From Paenibacillus sp. YPG26 (GTDB taxonomy: Bacteria > Bacillota > Bacilli > Paenibacillales > Paenibacillaceae), in assembly GCF_023704175.1 (NCBI RefSeq), contig NZ_CP084530.1, positions 3,472,001 to 3,536,000 of the forward strand: a DNA stretch of 64,000 nt. The letters run 5' to 3'. Position 1 is the stretch's first letter. Every line of letters begins with the position of its first letter. The position numbers and the translations under genes are program-made. Below, in pieces: positions 52,999-64,000 of this stretch. Under the pieces are notes generated by a model. It did not search any database, was not told the DNA's origin, and worked only from the letters and a program-made list of their open reading frames with translations.

Positions 52999-53742
52999 TT
53001 ATTTTTGCGGAAGAAGGGTTGCCGGGTTCACCGGTGCGCCGTCCTCATATACAGCAAAGTGAACATGATTGCCAAGATCCTTCTCCAGCTCGCTGCTTCC
53101 AGCGCTAGCCAGCGTGTCGCCTTGCTTCACTTCGGCATCCTTCTTCACTTTCACATCCGTCAAGCTTTCGTACACCGTCTTGAGATTGTTGGCATTCGTG
53201 ATCTCCACCACATACCCCGTAAGCGGAGTCTGCTCCACTCGGGTAACTTTACCACTCAAGGCAGCCTTGACTTCAAAAGTCTTGTTATCCCCGCGCGCCA
53301 GGTCAATACCTGTGTTCGGGAAGAACGTATCGTTGTACTTCACCATTGCGGCAACATGATCCTCGGCTGTGCCATCCTTGTCATAGAACGGCTTAACGAC
53401 AGTAACCTCGGCGGCGTTAGCCACCGGCCATACGAAATCTTCCGGCGTAGCAGCAGTAGAGACGGACGCACCTTCTTCGGTCTTGCTGGAATCCACCAGC
53501 GGAGTATTGTCCACCGTTGTGGTCATTCCCGCTGTTTCTTTGACCTGCGGCTTAGGACGGCTGGCATCCTGGTAGACCCACACTAAGGTTAGTATGATTG
53601 CCGCGGTGGCCATGTATGCTGCCGGGTATACCCACTTTCTTGACAACAGCCTTTTCCATGAGGATGCCTGGACTACCGGCTCTCCCAATCCAATTTTAGG
53701 AGATTCCTCATTCTTTTGATTCTTCTGATTTTGATCATTCAT
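52999..53742 (-). CDS. spoIIQ: SpoIIQ, forespore membrane protein of the engulfment channel
   Basis: SpoIIQ sits in the forespore membrane and binds SpoIIIAH during engulfment. The 247-residue protein has a charged cytosolic N-terminus, one membrane segment (VYPAAYMATAAIILTLVWVY, ~37-57) and a C-terminal LytM/M23 domain. The first zinc ligand motif reads FFPNTGIDLA, with Asn where active M23 enzymes have His; the HxH site (GNHVHFAVYED) is kept. A degenerate LytM domain is also seen in B. subtilis SpoIIQ, so a structural role is likely. A sigma-F/G-type promoter precedes the gene. Confidence 0.92.
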   Translation of the reverse strand: MNDQNQKNQKNEESPKIGLGEPVVQASSWKRLLSRKWVYPAAYMATAAIILTLVWVYQDASRPKPQVKETAGMTTTVDNTPLVDSSKTEEGASVSTAATPEDFVWPVANAAEVTVVKPFYDKDGTAEDHVAAMVKYNDTFFPNTGIDLARGDNKTFEVKAALSGKVTRVEQTPLTGYVVEITNANNLKTVYESLTDVKVKKDAEVKQGDTLASAGSSELEKDLGNHVHFAVYEDGAPVNPATLLPQK

Positions 53743-53761
53743 AGTTTATCACCTCAGTAAC

Positions 53762-53790
53762 CAGTGTTACCGGGGACAACTCTTTTATAC
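53762..53790 (-). promoter_or_regulatory. Sigma-F/G-type promoter of spoIIQ
   Basis: GTATA (53790-53786), 14 bp, GGTAACACTG (53771-53762) on the minus strand. The -10 fits the forespore pattern GGNRANAHTR throughout; spacing is one short of the usual 15. Confidence 0.8.
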
Positions 53791-53902
53791 TTCGGCAATC
53801 CTATTTATTTGTAAAATAACCCAGCCACCCATTTCACGCTCTTTCCTAATGGTAAATCATATTGTGAACCTTTATACCACCATCACGATTGTAAAGCCCG
53901 CC

Positions 53903-55216
53903 TTAACTCTTGGACAGCAGCCTGGAGGCTTGTTCCAAAGAGATTCCCGTGTAATAGTGCTTCAGGATCTCAGTCACCGTGCGGCCTTCCCGGGCCATTC
54001 CGTTAGCTCCCCATTGACTCATTCCTACGCCGTGGCCATATCCGTAGGTTGTAATCCTGACCTCATCTCCTTCTATATCAAAACGGAACTGGCTAGACCG
54101 CAGGCCCAGCTTCTCCCGAATCTCTCTCCCGCTGAACTTGCTCCCGCCTATCTCTGCTTCCTTGACTCTATGTCCTGTGGTGCTTGATAGGATCTTGAAA
54201 AGACTTCCCGCATTGCCCTTCTGCGCACTGGCAGGCACGCTTGCCTGGTCAAGCCCGAGCTTGTGCAATACACGGCTCAGCTTCAAGGTAACCGTCTCCT
54301 TATAGGCCGGATTCAGCTTCGCATCCCAGGGGCTGGCCACACTGCGGAGATAGGGAATCTTCTGACTCCAGTACTCTTCCGAATTCTCGGTATACCCGCT
54401 GCTCGCCGAGAAAAAGGAGGCCGTGATCGGCTTGCCTTGATAGGTCATAATCGTACCGGTTGTCTCTTGTACGGCCTTCTTGATCTTGGCCAGCTTGTCG
54501 GCCTCGCCGTTCGTCTTCCACCGGGCAAGCTCAGCACGTGAGAGATAGGCCTGGTGAGTGACGGTATCTGTCACATTGGCCGACCCGCGCGGCACGCCGC
54601 TGACATGCCCATCCACCAGCCGGCGCACGATGAAGGTCCGGGCGGCGACAGCCTGGGCCTTCAGTGCCTCCAGCTCGAAGGTGGCCGGCATCTCTGCGGC
54701 TAGCACGCCAGCCACATACTCTTCGAGCGGGAGGGTCTCGGTGACGCCGGTCTTCGTGAGATAGACCCGGACCGGCGTCTTGACCGCCTGCGGCTGGGCG
54801 GCCAGCGCGGGCACCGGCGGCTTCGCCGGAACCTGCACCTGCGCGGGCTGCACCGCCGCGCCGGGCGCATGCTGCCCGCGATGGAGCGTAAGCAGCGCGG
54901 GCAGCACCAGGGCCGCCGCCGTCAGCACAGCCGCGGCGGCCAGGATCTGGCGGTCCTTTCTTCCGAATCTCCCCCGGAAGAAAGGACCGCGGCCCCCTCG
55001 CACGCGAATGCGGGTGCGGGGCGGCTCGCCCGCGCCGGGCGGCGGCGTATGCGCGCCCGGCGGCGGCAGCTGCTGCGGGCCCGCGCTTAGCGGGGCCCGC
55101 GAAGGGGCCGCAGCCGCCGCTGGATTGGTTTTTATATCATTTAAGCCAGGCTCCCCTAATCTTGATTGATAACCAGGCGTTAATGTTACTTTTATAGATG
55201 CTCTCTTCTCCCTCAT
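53903..55216 (-). CDS. spoIID: SpoIID, peptidoglycan lytic transglycosylase of engulfment, with long N-terminal extension
   Basis: SpoIID cuts glycan strands during engulfment with SpoIIP and SpoIIM. The 437-residue protein is ~90 residues longer than B. subtilis SpoIID (343). Residues 1-95 are a Pro/Ala/Arg/Gly-rich extension (APSRAPLSAGPQQLPPPGAH) before the membrane segment (ILAAAAVLTAAALVLPALLT). The catalytic region LEEYVAGVLAAEMPATFELE holds the catalytic Glu, and YGHGVGMSQWGANGMAREGR is the C-terminal hallmark. The extension is encoded by very GC-rich DNA (~54780-55120). ATG 55216 is preferred over 55237 because GGAGG is 11 bp upstream of it. Confidence 0.93.
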   Translation of the reverse strand: MREKRASIKVTLTPGYQSRLGEPGLNDIKTNPAAAAAPSRAPLSAGPQQLPPPGAHTPPPGAGEPPRTRIRVRGGRGPFFRGRFGRKDRQILAAAAVLTAAALVLPALLTLHRGQHAPGAAVQPAQVQVPAKPPVPALAAQPQAVKTPVRVYLTKTGVTETLPLEEYVAGVLAAEMPATFELEALKAQAVAARTFIVRRLVDGHVSGVPRGSANVTDTVTHQAYLSRAELARWKTNGEADKLAKIKKAVQETTGTIMTYQGKPITASFFSASSGYTENSEEYWSQKIPYLRSVASPWDAKLNPAYKETVTLKLSRVLHKLGLDQASVPASAQKGNAGSLFKILSSTTGHRVKEAEIGGSKFSGREIREKLGLRSSQFRFDIEGDEVRITTYGYGHGVGMSQWGANGMAREGRTVTEILKHYYTGISLEQASRLLSKS

Positions 55217-55399
55217 GCTTCTTGCTACCTCCATCACCTACTAGTAATTTAGCTGACCTGGTCAAGATTGTCCGGTCAGTTCACTCTAGCTTTTACTCGT
55301 TATATCTTTTCGCCAATATACTTATAGATATGAGTTTTGGTCAGGAGGTAGAACCCGCACGCATAGCATTTAGCTCCACACTACGCTTATCCACACGAC

Positions 55400-55430
55400 A
55401 AAAAAAGACCCCTGCCCTAAAGCAGAGGTC
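55400..55430 (-). terminator. Terminator of murA
   Basis: GACCCCTGC/GCAGAGGTC (one mismatch) with a six-base loop and T7 on the minus strand. Confidence 0.92.
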
Positions 55431-55449
55431 CTTCTAAATATTATGATAT

Positions 55450-56793
55450 TTACGCCAAAGTAGGCTGGATCTTGAAAATACCCAGTTCTTCTTGAACCGC
55501 CGAAGCCTCGCTGCCGGATGCTTCCGTCTCTTCGTCCATGGATACACGCCAGATGTTAGCTCCAAGTCCTTGCAGCTTCTCAGCCAGGTTCACGTAACCC
55601 CGATCGATGTGGTGTGTTCCACTCACTTCGGTTGTGCCTTCAGCTACGAGTCCGGCAATGATAAGCGCCGCACCGGCCCGAAGATCTGTGGCGCAGACTT
55701 TCGCGCCCTTAAGGTTCGAACCGCCTGTAACAATTGCGCTGCGGCCTTCTACCTTGATCTCCGCATTCATCAAGCTGAACTGCTCTACATGCATAAAGCG
55801 ATTCTCGAATACAGTCTCGGCCACCACACTGGTGCCTTCAGATTTAAGCAGCAGGGCCATCATCTGCGACTGCATATCAGTCGGGAATCCCGGATAAGGC
55901 AATGTCTTCACATCAACGGAGCGCAGCGGCTTGTTCGCTGTTACACGAATTCCGTTCTCCTGCACATCCACAGCAACGCCCATTTCTTCAAGCTTGGAGA
56001 TTACAGGTCCGAGGTGATCCGCAATCGCACCCTCTACGAACACGTCTCCGCCCGTAATGGCTGCCGCGATCATATAAGTTCCTGCCTCAACACGGTCAGG
56101 GATAACAGTATGATCCACACCATGCAGCTTCTCAACGCCCTCAATGCGGATCACACCGGTTCCCGCACCGCGAATGATTGCCCCCATGCTGGTTAGATAA
56201 TTCGCAAGATCGACAATTTCCGGCTCTTTCGCCGCATTTTCGATAACCGTGGTGCCTTCTGCAAGTGTAGCTGCCATCATAATGTTCTCGGTAGCTCCCA
56301 CACTCGCCACGTCCAGGTAGATCTTCGCACCGCGGAGCCTGCCTTCGGACTTAGCTTCAATATAACCTTGACCAATGTTAATCTCAGCACCCATAGCCTC
56401 GAAGCCCTTAAGATGCTGATCGATCGGTCTGGTCCCTATAGCGCATCCGCCAGGGAGTGAAATTCTTGTATGTCCCATGCGTGTAAGCAGGGGTCCCATG
56501 ACCAGGAAAGATGCCCGCATTTTGCGTACCCACTCATAGGGAGCTTCACAGGATACCAGTCTCTGCGCATCCACCGTGATCACTTCCTGCTCGTATGTAA
56601 CAGCAGCTCCTAGATACTCCAATACCTTATTAATCGTCATCACATCATCAAGTGGTGGTGCATCTCTTATGATGCTGACCCCTTCTTCACCCAACAAAGA
56701 GGCTGCGATAATGGGCAGCACTGAGTTCTTAGCTCCGCTGACTTTGACGTTCCCGGTCAACACATTGCCACCGCGGACGATAAATTTGCTCAT
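55450..56793 (-). CDS. murA: MurA, UDP-GlcNAc 1-carboxyvinyltransferase
   Basis: MurA transfers enolpyruvate to UDP-GlcNAc, the first committed step of peptidoglycan synthesis and the fosfomycin target. The 448-residue protein starts [20 protein letters not shown], keeps the catalytic Cys in [16 protein letters not shown], and has [17 protein letters not shown] and [19 protein letters not shown]. About 25 extra residues follow the usual C-terminus ([18 protein letters not shown]), an acidic tail of no known role. ATG 56793 follows AGGGA; upstream frame to 56868 is open but not needed. A promoter lies at 56867-56896. Confidence 0.97.
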   Translation of the reverse strand: MSKFIVRGGNVLTGNVKVSGAKNSVLPIIAASLLGEEGVSIIRDAPPLDDVMTINKVLEYLGAAVTYEQEVITVDAQRLVSCEAPYEWVRKMRASFLVMGPLLTRMGHTRISLPGGCAIGTRPIDQHLKGFEAMGAEINIGQGYIEAKSEGRLRGAKIYLDVASVGATENIMMAATLAEGTTVIENAAKEPEIVDLANYLTSMGAIIRGAGTGVIRIEGVEKLHGVDHTVIPDRVEAGTYMIAAAITGGDVFVEGAIADHLGPVISKLEEMGVAVDVQENGIRVTANKPLRSVDVKTLPYPGFPTDMQSQMMALLLKSEGTSVVAETVFENRFMHVEQFSLMNAEIKVEGRSAIVTGGSNLKGAKVCATDLRAGAALIIAGLVAEGTTEVSGTHHIDRGYVNLAEKLQGLGANIWRVSMDEETEASGSEASAVQEELGIFKIQPTLA

Positions 56794-56866
56794 CTTGGTT
56801 CCCTCCGCGCGTTCATTTTCTCTTTTTAACTTTTGAAAAGAGTATCCCGCTAATTCACTAAGTTTC

Positions 56867-56896
56867 ATAATACCATGGTTTATTTACATGACTCAA
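56867..56896 (-). promoter_or_regulatory. Probable vegetative promoter of murA
   Basis: TTGAGT (56896-56891), 18 bp, TATTAT (56872-56867) on the minus strand, about 75 bp before the murA ATG. The remaining 56897-57094 shows no gene. Confidence 0.6.
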
Positions 56897-57094
56897 GAGT
56901 TTGTTAACATAAGAACATTGCCCAGCACGTTAAGCCGAGCCGACTTTAATCACAATGTTCTCTTACCATACTGGGGATAAAGTTGCGGGAGCATAAGATC
57001 CATATTCCCATTGTTAACACATTGTTTCGATGTTATTCGACATTTCATACTCGCTAAATAATTCCTATGAGAGATATAACCAAACGTCTGAATA

Positions 57095-57352
57095 TTAAAA
57101 CATGTATCGAAGCATTCGCGTATAACCCCAGTAATCCAGCACAAAAGAAGCAACAAAATGTCCCAAAACAACGGCTAGCAGAAGATGCAGCAGCTTGCCC
57201 TGTGGTCCTTTTGGGTTGCGTACAACCAAATCCAGCTTCAAATTCTGCAGCGCCCAGAAGGCGGCCGCAATGCTAACCAGCGATACGATGATAGCTGTCA
57301 GACCACCCACAGCTATACTTGACGGCAATTGGCTCACCGTGTTTGAATCCAC
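57095..57352 (-). CDS. ywzB: DUF1146-family membrane protein (YwzB-like)
   Basis: An 85-residue membrane protein with two hydrophobic helices (VGGLTAIIVSLVSIAAAFWA and LLHLLLAVVLGHFVASFVLD) joined by a loop with KLDLVVRNPKGPQG. This matches DUF1146, represented by YwzB of B. subtilis, which also lies between atp and murA. GTG start at 57352 with AGGAGGA. Function unknown. Confidence 0.87.
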   Translation of the reverse strand: MDSNTVSQLPSSIAVGGLTAIIVSLVSIAAAFWALQNLKLDLVVRNPKGPQGKLLHLLLAVVLGHFVASFVLDYWGYTRMLRYMF

Positions 57353-57704
57353 TTGGATTCCTCCTCGGGCACGCTTATAATCTATGCGGGCAACCTAAAA
57401 TCGGTTAATCACACACACCATAGATTATATCGGTTATTTATGAAAGAAACTGAAGGATGTATTTCCTCCACCTTATTCACGGGATTGGCGCAATTTTTTA
57501 ATTTGTATTTTACAAAACAAAGACCTTCTATATCATACTTGCCAAGCTTGTAATAATCCAGCTTTTTTCATGCTTTTTCAAATTTTGTCACATGAAAGCG
57601 GTTAATTGTACAAAGTATAACTTCGCCTGCTTTTTTAATATAATTAAGAGTGGAGATAATCTGGATATGTACACTCTTACACAGTAATTTACGGGGGAAA
57701 TTCT
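57353..57704 (+). other. Divergent intergenic region ywzB-cutC with possible cutC promoter
   Basis: TATAAT at 57639-57644 with TATAAC 17 bp upstream (57616-57621) could serve cutC; the -35 is poor. No other feature was seen. Confidence 0.4.
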
Positions 57705-58400
57705 ATGATACTTGAAGTCATTGCCTACACCCTCGGCGATGCAAAAGTTGCTCATGCAGCCGGAGCCGACAGGATTGAGATCATTACCGCACCCGCAGAA
57801 GGCGGGTTAACACCGAGCCGCGGTCTTGTTGAAGAGATCCGGGAACACAGCAGTATTGATATGCGTATTATGGTGCGGCCGCACAGCCGCCATTTCTGCT
57901 ATGACGCAGATGACGTTCAGACTATAGTCAGAGATGCCAAATTGTTCAATGGTCTAGGTATTGACGGATTTGTATTTGGCGCGCTTACTCCTGAACGGAG
58001 GGTCGATGAAGAGCTTCTGAACAGATTCATTGAGGCGGCTGGCGGGCTTCCGATCACCTTCCACCGGGCATTTGACGAAGTTCTTGACCAGGAAGAGGCA
58101 CTCATGACTTTAAGCCGTTTCCCACAGGTTACCCATGTTCTAACCTCAGGGGCTAAACCTTCTGCTGCTGAAGCTGTAGATACGCTGCGTCAGCTTCAGC
58201 ATCTGGCGACTCATGCGGGTCACCTTCGGATCATTGCTGGTGCAGGCTTAACTGTAGATATACTTGCTGACTTTATTCAGAGATCTGGTGTATCTGAAGT
58301 CCATATGGGTTCCGGCGTCCGGGTGAACAATCATATCCTTCAGCCGCTGGATGCCAGTTCAATCTCGGAAGCGAGAGGTTGGGTACATCGATCCCGCTGA
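57705..58400 (+). CDS. cutC: CutC-family protein
   Basis: The only clear gene on the plus strand. The 231-residue protein is a TIM-barrel of the CutC family: MILEVIAYTLGDAKVAHAAG, RIEIITAPAEGGLTPSRGL, MVRPHSRHFCYD, GFVFGALTPE, ITFHRAFDE and HVLTSGAKPSA, with HMGSGVRVN near the end. CutC has been linked to copper homeostasis, although its direct role is debated. An SD-like GGGGGAAA precedes the ATG. It lies head-to-head with ywzB and converges on atpC with a shared terminator. Confidence 0.94.
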   Translation: MILEVIAYTLGDAKVAHAAGADRIEIITAPAEGGLTPSRGLVEEIREHSSIDMRIMVRPHSRHFCYDADDVQTIVRDAKLFNGLGIDGFVFGALTPERRVDEELLNRFIEAAGGLPITFHRAFDEVLDQEEALMTLSRFPQVTHVLTSGAKPSAAEAVDTLRQLQHLATHAGHLRIIAGAGLTVDILADFIQRSGVSEVHMGSGVRVNNHILQPLDASSISEARGWVHRSR

Positions 58401-58481
58401 CTTCCTCCCTGCAATCATGTTCCAAATTTGGTTCTATTATATGTAGGATTGAGGGGAATAACCTGTATATGCTGCATAAGT

Positions 58482-58530
58482 AAAAGAGGCATTTCCTCTG
58501 GTCACCCGGACCACGGAAATGCCTCTTCTT
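58482..58530. terminator. Bidirectional terminator between cutC and atpC
   Basis: AAGAGGCATTTCC (58484-58496) pairs with GGAAATGCCTCTT (58515-58527), with an inner GGTC/GGACC hairpin. T-rich tails occur on both strands. Confidence 0.92.
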
Positions 58531-58535
58531 CTTAT

Positions 58536-58955
58536 CTATTCCTTGCTTCGGGTAGAGACGTTGATACGGGTAATCGCTCTTTGTAATGCCAGCTCCGCAC
58601 GACGGTGATCGATTAGATCCTGCTTACCACTCGAGCTTAGACGCCGTTCAGCGCGTTCTCTCGCCGCTATGGCACGTTCTACATCAATGTCCGTAGACTT
58701 CTCTGCGCTTTCGGCCAATAGAATCACTTTATCCTTCTGAACTTCAACAAAACCGCCGTGTACGGCAAGCGTTGTTGATTGCTTCGCGGACTTAATGGTG
58801 ATCGGAGCTACTTTCAGTGGTGTGACAAAAGGAATGTGTCCGGGGAGAATCCCCAGTTCCCCTTCTTCCCCACGTACTGACAGGCTCTCAACCTGTTCCG
58901 AGAATACAATGCGCTCAGGAGTAACAATTTCTAATAAAAAGGTGCTCACTTGCAA
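58536..58955 (-). CDS. atpC: AtpC, ATP synthase epsilon subunit
   Basis: Epsilon is the rotary inhibitor on the F1 stalk. The 139-residue product has TFLLEIVTPERIVFSEQVES, GELGILPGHIPFVTPLKVAP and a C-terminal helical hairpin (VERAIAARERAERRLSSSG). It is the last gene of the atp operon; a duplicated hairpin element separates it from atpD. Confidence 0.96.
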   Translation of the reverse strand: MQVSTFLLEIVTPERIVFSEQVESLSVRGEEGELGILPGHIPFVTPLKVAPITIKSAKQSTTLAVHGGFVEVQKDKVILLAESAEKSTDIDVERAIAARERAERRLSSSGKQDLIDHRRAELALQRAITRINVSTRSKE

Positions 58956-58964
58956 CCCTCCTCA

Positions 58965-59125
58965 AAGTTTTCCTCGAGAGGAAAACTCACTTCGTAAGCA
59001 TAAGCCAAGCTATCCAAAGGATAGCTATCTTCGTAAGCACTACTAAGTTTTCCTCGAGAGGAAAACTCACTTCGTAAGCATTAAGCCAAGCTATCCAAAG
59101 GATAGCTATCTTCGTAGCATTGCTA
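58965..59125 (-). repeat. Duplicated 80-bp double-hairpin element between atpD and atpC
   Basis: Two tandem copies (about 58965-59044 and 59045-59125) of an 80-bp unit. Each carries two palindromes: AGTTTTCCTC-GA-GAGGAAAACT and AGCTATCC-AAA-GGATAGCT, joined by CTTCGTAAGCA words that recur. A truncated third start (AAGTTCTCC) abuts the atpD stop. Such elements inside an operon can alter mRNA processing or be mobile repeats; neither is shown. Confidence 0.95.
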
Positions 59126-59139
59126 AGTTCTCCGGTGAA

Positions 59140-60600
<1,461 letters not shown>

Positions 60601-60632
60601 CTAACCGCAAACTGTCATTGTAACCTTGATAA

Positions 60633-61502
60633 TTAGGATTGAGCATTCGCTCCGGCCACAATCTCCGTAATTTCTTGAGTGATTGCCGCTTGGCGAGCAC
60701 GGTTATAAGTCAGTGTCAATTCACCGATCATCTTGCTGGCATTCTTCGTTGCATTGCCCATCGCCGTCATCTTGGCACCAAGTTCACTTGCTTTACCCTC
60801 GAGCAAAGCACCATAAATGATGGTCTCCGCATACTTAGGTAGAAGCACTTTAAGAACGTCCTCAGGTGAAGGCTCATACTCATAGCTTGCCTTCACTTCA
60901 GTGGATGCCGCGGCCTCCGGTCCAGCAAATGGAAGAAGGAGGTTAATGGTTGGCACTTGGGTAAGTGCGTTAATGAATTTGTTGTAGCAGATGTAGACCT
61001 CGTCATACTGCTCATTCTCAAAGCTGCTAACCGCCGAGTAAGCCAAGGACTTGATATCGGCGAACGAAGGAGAGTCTGAGAGCTCAGTCACCTCGCCCAC
61101 AACAGGAAGCTCACGCCGTCTGAAATAGTCGCGGCCTTTGCGTCCGACTACGAATATACCGTACTCCTCTTTGGAGGAGTGACTAGCCTTGATCTTATCC
61201 ATAACAGCACGAAGCATGTTGGCATTGTAACCGCCCGCAAGTCCGGCATCGGAAGTGATGACGATGTACGCCGTTTTCTTGACTGGACGGGTAACCAGCA
61301 TCGGATGAGATATTCCTTTGGTAGCCGCAGCGATCCCGTTCACTACTTCCTTCAGCTTTTCCGCGTAAGGACGTGAAGCCTGGGCTTTCTCCTGTGCTTT
61401 ACGAAGCTTAGAAGCAGCTACCATCTCCATCGCTTTCGTGATCTGACGAGTACTTTGAATACTCTTGATCTGACGTTTTATTTCGCGAATCCCTTTTGCC
61501 AT
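60633..61502 (-). CDS. atpG: AtpG, ATP synthase gamma subunit
   Basis: The central rotor shaft of F1, 289 residues. It begins MAKGIREIKRQIKSIQSTRQ, has KAMEMVAASKLRKAQ and ends LTYNRARQAAITQEITEIVAGA, the two long coiled-coil helices of the family. An SD-like GGTG precedes ATG 61502. Length matches Bacillus AtpG. Confidence 0.97.
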   Translation of the reverse strand: MAKGIREIKRQIKSIQSTRQITKAMEMVAASKLRKAQEKAQASRPYAEKLKEVVNGIAAATKGISHPMLVTRPVKKTAYIVITSDAGLAGGYNANMLRAVMDKIKASHSSKEEYGIFVVGRKGRDYFRRRELPVVGEVTELSDSPSFADIKSLAYSAVSSFENEQYDEVYICYNKFINALTQVPTINLLLPFAGPEAAASTEVKASYEYEPSPEDVLKVLLPKYAETIIYGALLEGKASELGAKMTAMGNATKNASKMIGELTLTYNRARQAAITQEITEIVAGANAQS

Positions 61503-61625
61503 GATTTCACCACCTTAAAGTTTCGGACAAGCCAAAACTGACATCAGAAGCATATGTTTATGCCATACCTATATGGGAGCCTAAGCCTTGACACGTAGGT
61601 TCAAAGCTTAGGCTGACTGTGTTGT

Positions 61626-63164
<1,539 letters not shown>

Positions 63165-63704
63165 TTATCTTCGAAAAGACTTTTCAAGGCGTTCCAATTT
63201 GCCGGCAAGGCTTCCGTCATACAGCTTGTCGCCGATGACTACCTTCATACCGCCGAGCAAATCTTTATCGACTACGTTATTAACACGGATTTTCTTATGA
63301 ATCAACTCACCAAATTCCGCGGCAACCTTCTGTTGCTCCTGGTCATTTAACGGGTAAGTTGTGTATACCACGGCGTTAGCAACGCCTAGAGCTTCACTCG
63401 CGATTTTGACATAACTGTCAAGCAAGTCGGACAATACGTCCGATCTTCCACGCTCGATGAGCAGCTTGATTACAGCGATTACCGGTTGGGACAGCTTGCC
63501 TTCAAGGCTGCTGTTGATGATGCTCCATTTGGCTTCTTCAGAAATATTAGGCGAGGTAATAAAATTCACGATATCCTTGTCGGAAGTAAGTGCCTTTACC
63601 GCTGCTGTCAATTCCTGTTCAACTTCAAGCGTGCGGCCATCCTGCGCCGCGGCCTCATAAAGCGCTTTGGCATAGCGTTTGGCTACAACTGTCTCGCGGC
63701 TCAT
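63165..63704 (-). CDS. atpH: AtpH, ATP synthase delta subunit
   Basis: Delta links the peripheral stalk to F1. The 179-residue protein has VAKRYAKALYEAAAQDGRTL, NSSLEGKLSQPVIAVIKLLIE and the C-terminal KDLLGGMKVVIGDKLYDGS. Its ATG overlaps the atpF stop in the sequence ATGA, so the two are translationally coupled. Confidence 0.97.
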   Translation of the reverse strand: MSRETVVAKRYAKALYEAAAQDGRTLEVEQELTAAVKALTSDKDIVNFITSPNISEEAKWSIINSSLEGKLSQPVIAVIKLLIERGRSDVLSDLLDSYVKIASEALGVANAVVYTTYPLNDQEQQKVAAEFGELIHKKIRVNNVVDKDLLGGMKVVIGDKLYDGSLAGKLERLEKSFRR

Positions 63705-64000
63705 GATCGGCCACCGACTTCTTTGAGGTACTGATCAACCAGTTCTCCCTGCACGCTGTCTTCTTTCACTTCTTTGCCGATCAGCTTGGAAGCAATCTTG
63801 ACGGATGCAACTCCAACTTCGCTGCGAAGCTGCTGCACCGCATTTTCCTTCTCGTTCTGAATCTCACGAACAGCATCATCCTTCAGACGGACAGCTTCGT
63901 TCTTGGCAAGCTCTACGATTTGAGCTGCTTGCTTGCTGCTGGTTTGTTTGGATTGTTCGATAATATCATAAGCATCCTGACGCGCCTGTTGCAGAGCTTG
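63701..64000 (-). CDS. atpF: AtpF, ATP synthase b subunit, partial (N-terminus outside window)
   Basis: The last ~99 codons of the peripheral-stalk subunit b are present, running to the edge. The sequence is a continuous charged helix (IVELAKNEAVRLKDDAVREI, NEKENAVQQLRSEVGVASVK) ending GELVDQYLKEVGGRS, as in Firmicute AtpF. The membrane anchor would lie beyond position 64000. Stop TGA at 63703-63701 overlaps atpH. Confidence 0.95.
   Translation of the reverse strand, partial: QALQQARQDAYDIIEQSKQTSSKQAAQIVELAKNEAVRLKDDAVREIQNEKENAVQQLRSEVGVASVKIASKLIGKEVKEDSVQGELVDQYLKEVGGRS

Noticed and set aside
56950..57171. 73-codon minus-strand frame downstream of the DUF1146 gene
   Set aside because: Overlaps the end of the DUF1146 gene in another frame and has no SD or family resemblance.

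Overview
The window looks like a chromosomal segment of a spore-forming, motile Firmicute with an S-layer, most probably Paenibacillus or a close relative. The grounds are: SpoIID, SpoIIQ, SpoIIID and an alpha/beta-type spore protein; Bacillus-type sigma-D flagellar promoters; several S-layer-homology (SLH) proteins beside tagO, tagA and csaB; and Bacillus-like gene orders (fliW-csrA-hag, comFA-comFC-yvyF-flgM-flgN-flgK-flgL, spoIIID-mbl-flhO-flhP, atp operon). Genus is an inference; no rRNA or tRNA gene was seen. Nearly every gene is on the minus strand; cutC is the exception.

Layout in plus coordinates (transcription mostly runs right to left). 1-3.4 kb: two glycosyltransferases, probably for flagellin or surface glycans. 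3.5-11 kb: two near-identical flagellins with CsrA-binding leaders, csrA, fliW, yviE, flgL, flgK, flgN, flgM, yvyF. 11.3-16.4 kb: a coiled-coil protein, comFC, and a comFA with a 140-residue Arg/Gly/Asp repeat insert, surrounded by other tandem repeats. 16.6-21.3 kb: degU, degS and a secreted phosphodiester glycosidase-like protein. 21.6-40 kb: a cell-surface region with four SLH proteins (including the likely main S-layer protein, whose gene has tandem in-frame start sites), two other secreted proteins, metK and a spore protein. 40.2-48.3 kb: wall polymer genes tagO, tagA, csaB, a DUF5693-type membrane protein, a phosphohexomutase and fabZ. 48.5-52.9 kb: an array of 44-bp hairpin repeats, an EpuA-like peptide, flhP, flhO, mbl, spoIIID. 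53-57.4 kb: spoIIQ, spoIID, murA, a DUF1146 gene. 57.7-64 kb: cutC and the ATP synthase genes atpC, D, G, A, H and part of atpF.

Two systems dominate. The first is a flagellar regulon: sigma-D-type promoters precede both flagellins, flgM and flhO (and perhaps two further genes), and FliW/CsrA control of flagellin translation is written in both leaders. The second is an S-layer system: SLH proteins and the TagO/TagA/CsaB enzymes that would make and pyruvylate the wall polymer they bind.

The less ordinary content is regulatory and repetitive: a sigma-D -10 element that is also one arm of a terminator before flgM; a terminator-like hairpin just after the metK promoter with no recognisable SAM riboswitch; a duplicated double-hairpin inside the atp operon; 44-bp hairpin repeats; an (CTTA)11 tract in the long flhO leader; and three unrelated minisatellites in and around comFA. 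I found no CRISPR array, prophage or insertion sequence, and no clearly novel multi-gene defence or metabolic system.
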